The translations under genes and the position numbers were made by a program. Shown piece after piece: positions 55,132 to 64,000 of a stretch of 64,000 nt of DNA. Under the pieces are notes generated by a model. It did not search any database. It worked only from the letters and a program-made list of their open reading frames with translations, and was not told the origin of the DNA. Positions within the stretch are counted from its first letter, which is position 1. Each line of letters begins with the position of its first letter. The stretch spans positions 18,412-82,411 of the forward strand of contig CAKTWI010000008.1 of assembly GCA_934630815.1 (NCBI GenBank), read 5' to 3'. The stretch is from an uncultured Senegalimassilia sp. (lineage in GTDB: Bacteria; Actinomycetota; Coriobacteriia; Coriobacteriales; Eggerthellaceae).

Positions 55132-55911
55132 TCAGAACAAGCTTTCCTGTGTGAATGCATGGCAAAAGGAAGCCCGGTGAATCGGACAAAGCCCATGGTC
55201 CTTGATAGCCTGGATATGCGCGGCGCTGGCATATCCTTTGTTAGACGAGAAATCATACTCGGGATACTGCCGGGCATACTCGCACATAAGCGCATCGCGC
55301 TCAACCTTCGCCACAATGGAAGCCGCGGCGATGGAAGCGCATTTCCCGTCGCCTTTCACCACGTTCACCTCTCGCGAGTCCATATGCAACGGATTGCCAT
55401 CGAGCAGCACCGTGTCGGGTTTCACGCCAGCTGCCTCCACTTCCGCAAGGGCAGCCCGAAACGCATGCAACAAGGAAGCCGTCATCCCATTGGCATCGAT
55501 GTCCTCGGGTGAAACGTATTTGACCGTCCAGGCAAGCGCAATCTCCTTGATGCGACGAGCAATAACCTCGCGCGATTCCGGTTTCACCTGCTTGGAATCA
55601 TTAAGCCCTGGGATATGCGGCAGATTCGGCAGCACCACTGCGCCAACCGCCAACGGACCCGCCAACGGACCTCGTCCAACCTCATCGAGGCCGACCACCA
55701 AGCCCCCATGGGCGATATCGCCTTGGAAGGCATACATTCCCTCCAGGCGCGCAGCTTCCTGAGCCTCGGCGGCAAGACGTTTTCGAGCCGACTCGACCGC
55801 CGTACGCACGCCCTTGCGCGTATCCGCTACCAACGACCGCTCAAGAACGGCGAACTCGGCAGCATCGGCAGCTTGCAGCTTCGTTTTGATTTCTGCAACC
55901 GTTGGACCCAT
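55132..55911 (-). CDS. rnhB: Ribonuclease HII
   Basis: Removes ribonucleotides from DNA. The 259 residues carry VVGLDEVGRGPLAGPLAVGAV (catalytic Asp-Glu, near 73) and LLDGNPLH, VVKGDGKCASIAAASIVAKVERD (near 190). A 65-residue N-terminal helix-rich extension precedes the core, as in some Gram-positive forms. GAGAGGA lies 4 nt before the ATG. Nothing recognisable lies in the 249 bp between it and yraN. Confidence 0.95.
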   Translation of the reverse strand: MGPTVAEIKTKLQAADAAEFAVLERSLVADTRKGVRTAVESARKRLAAEAQEAARLEGMYAFQGDIAHGGLVVGLDEVGRGPLAGPLAVGAVVLPNLPHIPGLNDSKQVKPESREVIARRIKEIALAWTVKYVSPEDIDANGMTASLLHAFRAALAEVEAAGVKPDTVLLDGNPLHMDSREVNVVKGDGKCASIAAASIVAKVERDALMCEYARQYPEYDFSSNKGYASAAHIQAIKDHGLCPIHRASFCHAFTQESLF

Positions 55912-56243
55912 GGTTTCCTCTCCTGTATGGCGTGCAGTAACGTATGGCCGCCAGTACCCCTGGTCTGGAAGCAGCCTATCTCGAAATCACGTCCGGAATC
56001 GCACGATTCACATTCAGCGCAAGCCACACGAAAAGGCCGGCCCTGCCGCACTCGGCGTTAGGATTTGCGCGATTTGCATTCAGCTCAAGAACAGCTCCGT
56101 GGACGATAGCCTCTCGAAGCTATCTGACTTCGCTCGAACCAGCACAGCCGCTACACAAAAATGAACGATACTCTCTTGGACCTTTTTCGTCCCAGCCGAT
56201 AGAGCCAAATCCAAGCGCAAGTAAATTTAGACGTGTTACGAAT
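55912..56243. other. Intergenic region upstream of rnhB
   Basis: About 330 bp with no convincing gene. An imperfect 29-bp direct repeat (55995-56023 and 56061-56089, 6 mismatches) shares the core CATTCAGC. The rnhB promoter should lie near the left end. Confidence 0.5.
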
Positions 56244-56281
56244 CAAAAAGAACCCCTCCTCCATTCGGATGAGGGGTTCTT
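56244..56281 (-). terminator. rplS terminator
   Basis: AAGAACCCCTC pairs with GAGGGGTTCTT (56249-56281), followed on the minus strand by TTTTTG, 26 nt after the L19 stop. Confidence 0.92.
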
Positions 56282-56306
56282 GAAGTCGCAAATGCCGAAT
56301 GTCGGC

Positions 56307-56654
56307 TTAGCGGAAGGACTTCTCCTTGATCTTGGCGGCCTTGCCCACCTTGTCGCGGAGGTAGTACAGCTTGGCGCGACGGACATCGCCCTTACGGGTG
56401 ACCTCGATCTTGTCGATCTTCGGGGAGTGCACCGGGAAGGTACGCTCAACGCCGATGGAGAAGCTGATCTTGCGGACGGTGAACGTCTCGCGAACACCAT
56501 GGCCGTGACGACGGATCACGTCGCCCTGGAACACCTGGATACGCTCACGGTTACCCTCGGTGATGCGGTAGTGAACCTTGACGTTGTCGCCAACGTGGAA
56601 TTCGGGGAGATCGGACTTGATCTGCTGCTGCTCGATTGCGCGAATGATATCCAT
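56307..56654 (-). CDS. rplS: 50S ribosomal protein L19
   Basis: A 115-residue ribosomal protein at the 30S-50S interface: [49 protein letters not shown] and [20 protein letters not shown] are highly conserved. AGAAGGA precedes the ATG, and its own strong promoter and terminator make it a single-gene unit. Confidence 0.98.
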   Translation of the reverse strand: MDIIRAIEQQQIKSDLPEFHVGDNVKVHYRITEGNRERIQVFQGDVIRRHGHGVRETFTVRKISFSIGVERTFPVHSPKIDKIEVTRKGDVRRAKLYYLRDKVGKAAKIKEKSFR

Positions 56655-56713
56655 TGCCTGTTCCTTCTTATATGTTCAGTAAAACCTTTACTTGTCACAA
56701 GACACGATTGGAC

Positions 56714-56742
56714 AGTATACCGCCATTGCCCTTATCGTGCAA
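56714..56742 (-). promoter_or_regulatory. rplS promoter
   Basis: TTGCAC (56737-56742), a 17-nt spacer and TATACT (56714-56719) on the minus strand; a near-consensus housekeeping promoter about 60 nt before the L19 start. Confidence 0.8.
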
Positions 56743-56777
56743 GTTTTTTGGTCCGCTAGCTGCGAATTCCTTCACAA

Positions 56778-59453
56778 CTACCCGAGTTCGGCTAGCTGAG
56801 CCTCTACGCGGGCCAGCTGATCCTCGATCTCGGCAAGCTTGGCGCGGTCCTTCTCCACGATCTCAGGGGCAGCCTTTGCCAAAAAGCCCGGATTGGACAG
56901 CTTCTTGGAGAACTTGGCGGCATCGCCGGCCAGCTTCTTCTGCTCCTTAGCAAGACGGGTGCGCTCAGCATCGAAATCGACCATGCCGGTGAGCACGCTG
57001 TACACCTCGGCGCCCTCGACCACCACAGCCGCGCTCTCGGCCGGCTTAGGCGCGCCAGCTGCAACCGTGAACTCGGACACACGGGCCATGACGGAGATTT
57101 GCGAAGAAAGCTCCTCGAGCACGGATACGTTCTCGGGCTGAGCATTCACCACAACCGCAAGCTCCTGCTTGGGGCTGATGCCGTAGCGGGCACGCGTGGA
57201 GCGCACGGCGCCCACGACGCCGCACAGCATGCCGACAGCACGCTCGGCGTCGGGATCGACCCAGGACGCAAGCGTCTCAGGCTCGGGCCACGCCGCGACC
57301 ATAAGCGCCGGCTTCTCGCCTTCGGCCTTGGGGAGGTGCTCCCAGATGGCCTCGGTCACGAACGGCATGGCCGGGTGCAGCAAGCGAAGCGCATTGTCCA
57401 GCACGAACACCAGGTTGCGCTGCGTCTGCAGGCGTTCCTCGCCCTCAGCGCGCAGGCTTGCCTTGGAAAACTCGATGTACCAGTCGCAGAACTCGTTCCA
57501 GAAGAAGTTGTGCAGCTCGCGCGCAACCTCGCCGAACTGGTATGCGGAAATTCCCTCCGTGACAACCTTGGACAGGCGGGCCAGGCGGCTGAAGATCCAC
57601 GCATCCGCCTGAGTGCGCGCCACGGGCTCGCCAGGAGTGAAGCCCTCCAGGTTACCGAGCACGAAGCGGCTGGCGTTCCAGATCTTCGTGACGAACGAAC
57701 GCGCCTGCTCGGTACGCGGACTGTCGATGAGCTCGCGGGTCTTCTTGTCGATGTTGGCATCGAAGCGGACGTCCTGGTTGTTGGTGACCAGCGTGAGCAG
57801 GTTGAAGCGCATGGCGTCGGCGCCGTACTTCTCGATAAGGTCCATGGGGTTGACGCCGTTGCCCTTGGACTTGGACATACGGGTGCCGTCCTTGGCCAAG
57901 ATGGTGGCGTAAATGACCACGTCATGGAACGGGATCTCATCCAGGAAGTACGTAGATGCCATGATCATGCGCGCAACCCACAGCGCGATGATATCGCGCG
58001 CGGTGAACAACGCAGCCGTGGGATGATGTCCCTTCAACAGCTCGGTGTTGTCGGGCCAACCCTGCGTGGCGAAGGTCCAAAGCTGGCTGGAGAACCAGGT
58101 GTCCAGAACGTCCTCGTCCTGACGCACGTGATGGCCGCCGCACTTCGGGCACACATCGACATCCTCCATGAGCGCATCTTCCCAACCGCAATCCTCGCAG
58201 TAGAACACGGGGATGCGATGGCCCCACCACAGCTGGCGGGAGATGCACCAGTCCTTAAGGTTCTCCATCCAGGTGAGGTAGGACTGCGTCCAGCGCTCGG
58301 GATGGAACTTGATGTTGCCGGAGGTGACGGCCTCGGTGGCCGGCCCCTTCAGCTTATCGACGGCAACGAACCACTGCTCGGACAGCCACGGCTCCAATGC
58401 AGAGTCGCAACGGTAGCAATGCATGACCGAGTGATGATGGTCCTCGACGTGATCGAGCAGGCCGTGCTCCTCGAACCACGCCACCACGGCCTCGCGGCAC
58501 TCCTCGCGGCTCATGCCGGTGAACTGGCCGTAGCCCTCCACGACGTGCGCCGTCTCGTCGAAGATGTTGATCTTCTCCAAGCCGTGGCGCTCGCCCATGG
58601 CGAAGTCGTTGGGGTCATGGGCGGGAGTGACCTTCACGAAACCGGAACCGAAACCCGCGTCGACGTAGAAATCGGAGAAGATCGGGATCTCGCGATCCAT
58701 GATGGGCAGCATGACCTTCGCGCCCACGAACTTATCCTTGTCGTGGTCTTTCGGGGATACGGCAACGCCCGTGTCGCCCAGCATGGTTTCGGGACGGGTG
58801 GTTGCGACCACGATGTAATCCTGGCCGTCGATAGGCTCGACCAACGGGTAGCGCAGATGCCACAGATGGCCGTCTTCCTCTTTGTACTCGGCCTCGTCAT
58901 CGGCGATGGCCGTGGTGCAATGCGGGCACCAGTTCACGATGCGCTTGCCGCGATAGATCAGGTCGTCGTGATACCAATCGCAGAACACCTTGCGCACGCC
59001 CTTGGCGTAATCGTCATCCATGGTGAAGTGCGGATCGGAGAAATCAACGGAGCAGCCCATGCGCTTGACCTGCTCGACGATGAACCCGCCGTACTCGTTG
59101 GTCCAGTCCCAGCACGCATCGATGAACTTCTCGCGGCCGATCTCGCGACGCGAGATGCCCTCGGCCGCAAGCTTCTTGTCCACCTTGGTCTGCGTGGCGA
59201 TGCCAGCGTGGTCCGTTCCCAGGATCCAGCGCGTGGAACGCCCGCGCATGCGGTTGAAGCGCACAAAGGTATCCTGGATGGTGTCATCCATGGCATGGCC
59301 CATATGCAGCTTGCCCGTGACGTTCGGCGGCGGGATGGTCACCGTGCAATCACCGACGCCGGCACTGCGACGGTAATAGTCGCCCTCAAGCCACTTGTCC
59401 AGCATGCGCTGCTCAACGGCGGCGGTATCGTAGGTTTTCGGCATTTCTTCCAT
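56778..59453 (-). CDS. valS: Valyl-tRNA synthetase
   Basis: Charges tRNA-Val. The 891 residues show the class I HIGH motif in PPPNVTGKLHMGHAMDD (near 41-57), an editing domain (TTRPETMLGDTGVAV, near 218), zinc-type cysteines (CEDCGWEDALMEDVDVCPKCGG), KMSKS as RMSKSKGNGVNP (near 535) and a C-terminal coiled coil. Its ATG is 1 nt from the clpX stop, so it is co-transcribed. Confidence 0.97.
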   Translation of the reverse strand: MEEMPKTYDTAAVEQRMLDKWLEGDYYRRSAGVGDCTVTIPPPNVTGKLHMGHAMDDTIQDTFVRFNRMRGRSTRWILGTDHAGIATQTKVDKKLAAEGISRREIGREKFIDACWDWTNEYGGFIVEQVKRMGCSVDFSDPHFTMDDDYAKGVRKVFCDWYHDDLIYRGKRIVNWCPHCTTAIADDEAEYKEEDGHLWHLRYPLVEPIDGQDYIVVATTRPETMLGDTGVAVSPKDHDKDKFVGAKVMLPIMDREIPIFSDFYVDAGFGSGFVKVTPAHDPNDFAMGERHGLEKINIFDETAHVVEGYGQFTGMSREECREAVVAWFEEHGLLDHVEDHHHSVMHCYRCDSALEPWLSEQWFVAVDKLKGPATEAVTSGNIKFHPERWTQSYLTWMENLKDWCISRQLWWGHRIPVFYCEDCGWEDALMEDVDVCPKCGGHHVRQDEDVLDTWFSSQLWTFATQGWPDNTELLKGHHPTAALFTARDIIALWVARMIMASTYFLDEIPFHDVVIYATILAKDGTRMSKSKGNGVNPMDLIEKYGADAMRFNLLTLVTNNQDVRFDANIDKKTRELIDSPRTEQARSFVTKIWNASRFVLGNLEGFTPGEPVARTQADAWIFSRLARLSKVVTEGISAYQFGEVARELHNFFWNEFCDWYIEFSKASLRAEGEERLQTQRNLVFVLDNALRLLHPAMPFVTEAIWEHLPKAEGEKPALMVAAWPEPETLASWVDPDAERAVGMLCGVVGAVRSTRARYGISPKQELAVVVNAQPENVSVLEELSSQISVMARVSEFTVAAGAPKPAESAAVVVEGAEVYSVLTGMVDFDAERTRLAKEQKKLAGDAAKFSKKLSNPGFLAKAAPEIVEKDRAKLAEIEDQLARVEAQLAELG

Positions 59454-59454
59454 G

Positions 59455-60807
59455 TTAGACGCTCATCTCCGGTTGCTCGGGAATAGAGGCGATCACCGGG
59501 GAGGTCTCCCCCGTGATATCGGTGGCGCGAACCACCACCGTCGAAGCACCTTCGTGCTCCGGCAGGTCATACATAACGTTTTGCAGCACGCGCTCGCAGA
59601 TGCTGCGCAGACCGCGCGCGCCCGTGCCGTGCTCCAAAGCCTCGCGCGCGATGGCGCGAAGGGACTCGTCGGTAAACGTCAGCTCGGATTCCTCGAATTC
59701 GAACATGCGCTTGTACTGCTTGACCAACGCGTTCTTCGGCTCGGTCAGGATGCGCACCAGATCATCCTCGGAAAGCTCGGACAAGCTGGTGACGACCGGG
59801 ATGCGGCCGACGAATTCGGGGATCATGCCGAACTTGTTCAGGTCCTCAGGCAGAACCTGCGCCAGCAGCGCGGCATCGGCGTGCTTTTTCGACTCGGGCA
59901 TATCGGCATTGAAGCCCAAGCCCGACTTGCCGACGCGCTCGGCGATGATGTCCGCCAAGCCCACGAACGCACCGCCCAGGATGAACAGGATGTTGGTGGT
60001 GTCGATATGGATAAGCTCCTGCTGAGGATGCTTACGGCCGCCCTGCGGCGGCACGGACGCCTCGGTACCCTCCACGATCTTGAGCAGCGCCTGCTGAACG
60101 CCTTCGCCGGACACATCCCGCGTGATGGAAAGGTTCTCGGCCTTACGTGCCACCTTGTCAATCTCGTCGATGTAGATGATGCCGATCTCGGCTCGCTCGA
60201 TATTGAAATCAGCAGCCGTGATGAGCTTGAGCAGGATGTTCTCGACGTCCTCGCCGACATAACCGGCCTCAGTGAGCGTGGTCGCATCCGCGATGGCGAA
60301 CGGAACCTGCAGCGTACGGGCGAGCGTTTGGGCAAGCAGCGTTTTGCCGGAGCCCGTAGGCCCCAACAACATGATGTTCGATTTCGCGAGCTCGACATCG
60401 CCTTCCTTGGCCTGCTCGCCAAGGCTGATGCGCTTGTAATGGTTATACACCGCAACGGACAAAGCCCGTTTCGCAGCCTCCTGCCCCACTACATGCTCGG
60501 ACAATTCGGCATACAGCTCATGAGGCGTAGGGAGCTGCGAGAGCACGAGCTCGGGGCTAGGCGCCGCGGCTTGCTCCATATGAGCCTCTACAACCCTGTC
60601 GTTACCGGCTTCGCCCATGACAGGCACCTGCAAACCCAGGTCGCGCATCATGGCGTCAGCGCATACGGAGATGCACTCATCGCAGATATAGATGCCGTTC
60701 GGGCCCGAGATCATGGCCGCAACCTGATGCGGATGCTTACCGCAGAATGCGCACACGATGTCCTTGGGGTCCTTGCCCGCGTATTGATCGTCGTGTCTAT
60801 CGTTCAT
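59455..60807 (-). CDS. clpX: ClpX ATPase subunit
   Basis: The unfoldase of ClpXP protease. The 450 residues have the N-terminal zinc domain [20 protein letters not shown]...CDECISVC, Walker [19 protein letters not shown] (near 130), Walker [21 protein letters not shown] and the [19 protein letters not shown] pore region. It follows clpP after 14 nt. Confidence 0.97.
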   Translation of the reverse strand: MNDRHDDQYAGKDPKDIVCAFCGKHPHQVAAMISGPNGIYICDECISVCADAMMRDLGLQVPVMGEAGNDRVVEAHMEQAAAPSPELVLSQLPTPHELYAELSEHVVGQEAAKRALSVAVYNHYKRISLGEQAKEGDVELAKSNIMLLGPTGSGKTLLAQTLARTLQVPFAIADATTLTEAGYVGEDVENILLKLITAADFNIERAEIGIIYIDEIDKVARKAENLSITRDVSGEGVQQALLKIVEGTEASVPPQGGRKHPQQELIHIDTTNILFILGGAFVGLADIIAERVGKSGLGFNADMPESKKHADAALLAQVLPEDLNKFGMIPEFVGRIPVVTSLSELSEDDLVRILTEPKNALVKQYKRMFEFEESELTFTDESLRAIAREALEHGTGARGLRSICERVLQNVMYDLPEHEGASTVVVRATDITGETSPVIASIPEQPEMSV

Positions 60808-60821
60808 CGAGATTATCGTTC

Positions 60822-61442
60822 CTATTCAGATTTGGCCATTGCCGCACGGGACGTGACGATACGGTCGACAAGGCCGTACTCGAGAGCCTGCTCGGCGGTC
60901 ATGTAATTGTCGCGTTCGGTGTCGCGCTGGATAGTATCCAGAGACTGACCGGTGTTATCAGCCAGGATCTTGTTCAAGCGCTGGCGGGTTTTCAGCATGA
61001 AGTCCGCCACGATGGCGATCTCGGTCTGCTGACCCTGAGCCCCACCGGAAGGCTGATGGATGAGCACCATGGAATTGGGCAGGCACAGACGCTTGCCCTT
61101 CGCGCCGTTGGACAGCAACACGGCCGCCATGGAAGCGCATTCGCCCAAGCAGATGGTGGAAACGTCGCACTTGATGAAGTTCATAGTATCAAGGATGCCC
61201 AGACCAGCGGTCACGCTGCCGCCCGGGGAGTTGATGTAGAGGCTGATGTCCTTTTCGGGATCAGCCGACTCCAGATGAAGCAGCTGCGCGACAACGGAGT
61301 TGGCCACCTGGTCGTCGATCTGCTCGCCCAAGAAGATGATGCGCTCGTTGAGCAGGCGGGAATAGATATCGTAGCTGCGCTCGCCACGCGGCGACTGCTC
61401 CACAACGTAGGGAATCAGAGCAGAATGTGGGTTGAAACTCAT
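60822..61442 (-). CDS. clpP: ClpP protease subunit
   Basis: The serine protease barrel of ClpXP. The 206 residues have the triad Ser104 ([11 protein letters not shown]), His129 ([10 protein letters not shown]) and Asp178 (TERDNYM). The start MSFNPHS follows GAGG by 5 nt. The gene order tig-clpP-clpX is conserved across bacteria. Confidence 0.97.
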   Translation of the reverse strand: MSFNPHSALIPYVVEQSPRGERSYDIYSRLLNERIIFLGEQIDDQVANSVVAQLLHLESADPEKDISLYINSPGGSVTAGLGILDTMNFIKCDVSTICLGECASMAAVLLSNGAKGKRLCLPNSMVLIHQPSGGAQGQQTEIAIVADFMLKTRQRLNKILADNTGQSLDTIQRDTERDNYMTAEQALEYGLVDRIVTSRAAMAKSE

Positions 61443-61554
61443 GTAAGCCTCGCTTCTCTTGAAAAGCCGCCGCAGCGGCCAAAAGGTTTGATAGCTATAG
61501 TGCGGCAACATGGCCGCGCGCGCAAGCGCTATGACGCATTCATGGAGTAACCAC

Positions 61555-61603
61555 AGCCCGCCCAGGCGTGCGCACGATCACGCGCGCACCTCCTGGGCGG
61601 GCT
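61555..61603 (-). terminator. Hairpin between tig and clpP
   Basis: AGCCCGCCCAGG pairs with CCTGGGCGGGCT around an inner GTGCGC/GCGCAC stem, 21 nt after the tig stop. There is no T tract, so it may terminate partially or shield the tig mRNA end. Confidence 0.55.
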
Positions 61604-61624
61604 GAAAATGGCTGACAGCTTGTG

Positions 61625-63007
61625 CTATTCGGCGTCGTCGGCCTTGGCAGCCTTCTTAGCGGTCTTCTTGGCCGGCTTCTCGTCGGCGGCCTTCGGCTGA
61701 ACCTCGGTAACAACCGCCTTGTCCATCAGGTCCATGACGGCCTTCGTGCGCAGCACGCCCTCGCGCACCATGTGCAGCTGGCCGTTCTTGCGCCAATCCT
61801 CTTCCAGGGCAGCCGGATCCTCGACGCCGGACTTCACGAACTCCATGGTGACGTCGGCGTCGGAGACCTGCATGTCGAAATGACGTGCCCAGGCATCCAG
61901 AGCCAGGTCCTGCTTGACGTTGTCAGCGGCCTGCAGCTTGATGTCGTCCTTGAAGTTCTCGGCCTTCAGGCCCATCTGCTGCAGATAGGCGTCGAAGGAC
62001 ATGCCGGAAGCCTGCAGCTGCTGGAACAGCTCCTGCAGCAGGTTAGCCTCGGCAGCCTCGGCCATGGCAGCGGGAACCTCGACATCCATGCGCTCGATGA
62101 GCTTGTTCAGGCAAGCGCGCTCCTTCAGGCCCGGCAGCATGGACTTCTTCTGAGCGGTCAGGCTCTCGGCCAGACGGGTGCGCAGGTCCTCGACGCTCTC
62201 GAAGCCCAGGGTCTCCTTGACCCACTCATCGGTGACCTCGGGGAGGATCTTCTTGCGGACGGCCTTGACCTCGACGTCGAAGTGAATTTTCTCGGTCTTG
62301 TCCTTGAGGGCGCGCAGCAGAACGGGCGGGTTGGCCGGCATGTCCAGGTCGAACTCTGCGGTCTGGCCCTTCTTCAGGCCCACCAGCTTCTCCTCGAACT
62401 CCTCGGGCAGAAGGCCGGCACCCATGGTGTAGGGGCGCTCCTCGGTGGACAGGCTCTCGATGGCCTCGCCCTTGTCGTCGGTGGACTTCATGGCGATAGT
62501 CAGCTCGGAGTCGACCTTGACCTTGGTGTTGGCCGGGGCATCCTTGAACGTGAAGTAATGCTCGCGGAAGTGCTCGATCTGATCTTCGATCTCCTCATCG
62601 GTGGCCTCTTCGCCGGGAAGCTCGATCTCGACGGGCTCGTAGCTGTCCAGCTCGACCTCGGGCTTGCACTCGATGGTAAAGGTGTAGGAATACTCCTTGC
62701 CGTCCTCGACCAGGCCGGGCTCCTCAGCGAACTCAGGCTTGCTGATCGGGAACAGGCCCTTTTCGTCGATGGCGATGGGGGAAAGCCCGTTCACCACTTC
62801 GTCGGCGACGGAAGCGCGGACGGCATCCTTGCCCAGAGCGTTATCGATAATGGGACGCGGGGCCTTGCCCTTGCGGAACCCGGGGAAGTTGTACTTGTTA
62901 GCGAATTCCTTATACGTATTCTTGATACGGGCGTCGACGTCCTTGGCATCGAGGGTGATGGTCACCTTCGCGCGGTTGCCCTCAAGAGCCTCAACTTTAG
63001 TTTCCAC
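61625..63007 (-). CDS. tig: Trigger factor
   Basis: A ribosome-bound chaperone and prolyl isomerase. The 460 residues show the ribosome-binding signature FPGFRKGKAPRPII (near 42), a PPIase domain and a helical C-terminal chaperone domain, ending in a Lys/Ala-rich tail. GTG 63007 is chosen because GGAGG lies 8 nt before it and the protein then begins ETKVEALEGNRAKV, as in relatives; an ATG five codons earlier contains that GGAGG in its own codons. Confidence 0.95.
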   Translation of the reverse strand: METKVEALEGNRAKVTITLDAKDVDARIKNTYKEFANKYNFPGFRKGKAPRPIIDNALGKDAVRASVADEVVNGLSPIAIDEKGLFPISKPEFAEEPGLVEDGKEYSYTFTIECKPEVELDSYEPVEIELPGEEATDEEIEDQIEHFREHYFTFKDAPANTKVKVDSELTIAMKSTDDKGEAIESLSTEERPYTMGAGLLPEEFEEKLVGLKKGQTAEFDLDMPANPPVLLRALKDKTEKIHFDVEVKAVRKKILPEVTDEWVKETLGFESVEDLRTRLAESLTAQKKSMLPGLKERACLNKLIERMDVEVPAAMAEAAEANLLQELFQQLQASGMSFDAYLQQMGLKAENFKDDIKLQAADNVKQDLALDAWARHFDMQVSDADVTMEFVKSGVEDPAALEEDWRKNGQLHMVREGVLRTKAVMDLMDKAVVTEVQPKAADEKPAKKTAKKAAKADDAE

Positions 63008-63260
63008 GTAGCTATCCTCCATCGTTACTTGCTCATAGGTGCTATAGCGCACCGACCTGTTATTATGGCACATTCCACCCGCTCGATAAAGCTAAGGTCC
63101 CGCGTTCACGAACGAACCACGGAAACGCAAGCATCGGCCGCGCAATGGGACGCGTGAAAACCACCGCGCCGCTTGCCACATTTGCCTACCAAAACGAACC
63201 TGTTCAGGGTATCATAACTATATCTGAAAACGCACACTCAACGCACCAGAGGAAATCATC

Positions 63261-63623
63261 ATGGCTTCCATCGAATTGAACATCCTGCAAGAGCGGGAAC
63301 TTGGCCGCTTGCTTGATTACGAACGCGCAACCTGCACCGTCGACGGCGAGCTGGTGTATCGCTGCGCATTCCCGTTGCGTCCCGACGATGATCTGCAGCG
63401 CGAGCTGATCGAACGAGGCGCGCTCGCCAAGCGCCCGGACGATCGCCGAGGCACTGTGGTAGCCATCACCACCGACGGCTACTCCTACTTCCCCGCCAAG
63501 CGCAAGGAGCAGGAAGAGCGCAACCGAGATAAGCATCATGACACCCGGCTTGTGGGTCTTTCGGCTTGCTTCGCTGCTGCATGCGTGATCATCGGTTTTT
63601 TGTTGGGCAGGTTTGTGGGATAA
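63261..63623 (+). CDS. Small protein with C-terminal membrane anchor, unknown function
   Basis: A 120-residue protein. A soluble N-terminal part (ELNILQERELGRLLDYERAT, VVAITTDGYSYFPAKRKEQEERN) is followed by one C-terminal span near 97-119 (LVGLSACFAAACVIIGFLLGRF). GAGGAA lies 6 nt before the ATG and a terminator follows, so it is probably a real gene. I do not recognise a family. Confidence 0.75.
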   Translation: MASIELNILQERELGRLLDYERATCTVDGELVYRCAFPLRPDDDLQRELIERGALAKRPDDRRGTVVAITTDGYSYFPAKRKEQEERNRDKHHDTRLVGLSACFAAACVIIGFLLGRFVG

Positions 63624-63652
63624 CTCGCAATCCCCTCTTCCGTAAACGATTA

Positions 63653-63677
63653 AGGGCGCTTAGGCGCCCTTTTTCAT
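63653..63677 (+). terminator. Terminator of the small membrane-protein gene
   Basis: AAGGGCGC, TTAG, GCGCCCTT, then TTTC; 29 nt after the stop. Confidence 0.9.
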
Positions 63678-63924
63678 TGCCCGCACCTATAACCCCGCAT
63701 AACACAATCGAGCGTCATTGGCAGCGCCACACAAGGCGTGCCCCTTGTTGGTGCATGCTTGTCGCAACCGTTTCCGCCCTTGGAGGTTTTCGGTATCGGT
63801 CAACGGCATCCAGTGACCATCCCAACCCAAAACTCTCCTAAGCGAACCCCGAACGCCAACCGCCACACGCAGGGCGCGCCCAAATGCCGGACCGGACATC
63901 AAATGCAAGAAAGGGGCGCGACAT
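63678..63924. other. Intergenic region before the IS-like end
   Basis: About 250 bp, somewhat AT-richer than the genes. I see no gene, tRNA or clear regulatory site. Confidence 0.5.
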
Positions 63925-64000
63925 TGAACTGCCTCCCATTTCTTGGACTGGAAGTAAAGTCCGAGAATGGGAGGTTTTTTATGGCGGGGAGGCACGCTGC
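63925..64000 (+). mobile_element. Left end of an IS3-family-like insertion sequence (partial)
   Basis: TGAACTGCCTCCCATTTCTT at 63925 has the TG start and style of IS3/IS150-group terminal repeats. It forms a long imperfect hairpin CCTCCCATT...AATGGGAGG ending at about 63974. TTTTTT and an ATG at 63981 (AGGTTTTTT before it) follow directly, where orfA of such elements begins: M-A-G-R-H-A before the window ends. The transposase itself is not visible. Confidence 0.5.

Noticed and set aside
57099-59486. 795-codon plus-strand frame over valS
   Set aside because: Antisense to valyl-tRNA synthetase with all motifs intact.

Overview
The window is a 64 kb piece of a high-GC chromosome, densely coding on both strands, with no rRNA operon, prophage or CRISPR array. 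The gene content and order (an anaerobe with 2-oxoacid:ferredoxin oxidoreductase, acetate formation, bacterial selenocysteine genes, double-cubane/2-hydroxyacyl-CoA-dehydratase-type proteins and a PyrR attenuator) point to an anaerobic actinomycetote of the class Coriobacteriia, most likely Eggerthellaceae. That placement is my inference from gene families and sequence style; no database search was possible.

Layout. 1-2700: pyrR-pyrB-pyrC (pyrC runs off the left edge) behind a readable promoter and a PyrR-type transcription attenuator. 2860-2941: a REP-like palindrome. 2996-14909: a selenium island with a GT4 glycosyltransferase, a selenium-associated cysteine desulfurase, a 2-hydroxyacyl-CoA-dehydratase activase, a selD that itself encodes selenocysteine at an in-frame UGA, a DUF3343 protein, YedF, a double-cubane/HgdB-like protein, a FocA-like channel, selA, selB and the selenocysteine tRNA selC. 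15013-17926: a membrane-anchored Ser/Thr kinase, a helix-turn-helix protein and a DUF4190/DUF4352-like membrane protein. 18390-24372: an operon with a cupin-HTH regulator, acyl-CoA synthetase, ParA/MinD-like ATPase, ferredoxin and 2-oxoacid:ferredoxin oxidoreductase alpha, beta and gamma.

24500-32034: housekeeping genes (an RNA methyltransferase with a 210-residue RGG-rich extension, fmt, def, dnaG, a dGTPase-like HD hydrolase and a YfcE-type phosphodiesterase). 32116-39097: a fused CydDC-like ABC exporter, coaX, brnQ and a GT2 glycosyltransferase. 39308-42006: pta and ackA, arranged convergently. 42113-49525: xseB, xseA, a zinc metallopeptidase, rnd, a diacylglycerol-kinase-like lipid kinase, a TerC-family protein under a yybP-ykoY (manganese) riboswitch, a membrane protein and a YgbA-like protein. 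49584-56654: the conserved block xer recombinase-trmFO-dprA-comM-yraN-rnhB-rplS. 56778-63007: valS-clpX-clpP-tig. The right edge appears to enter an IS3-family insertion sequence at about 63925.

How the genes work together. The selenium island holds everything for selenocysteine incorporation: SelD makes selenophosphate, SelA loads it on tRNA-Sec, SelB delivers it and selC is the tRNA. It also holds accessory genes that suggest sulfur/selenium carriers and an ATP-driven low-potential electron source. Together with the neighbouring glycosyltransferase and FNT channel, this is the most interesting part of the window. The Kor/acyl-CoA-synthetase operon and pta-ackA fit fermentative ferredoxin-linked acyl-CoA and acetyl-CoA metabolism.
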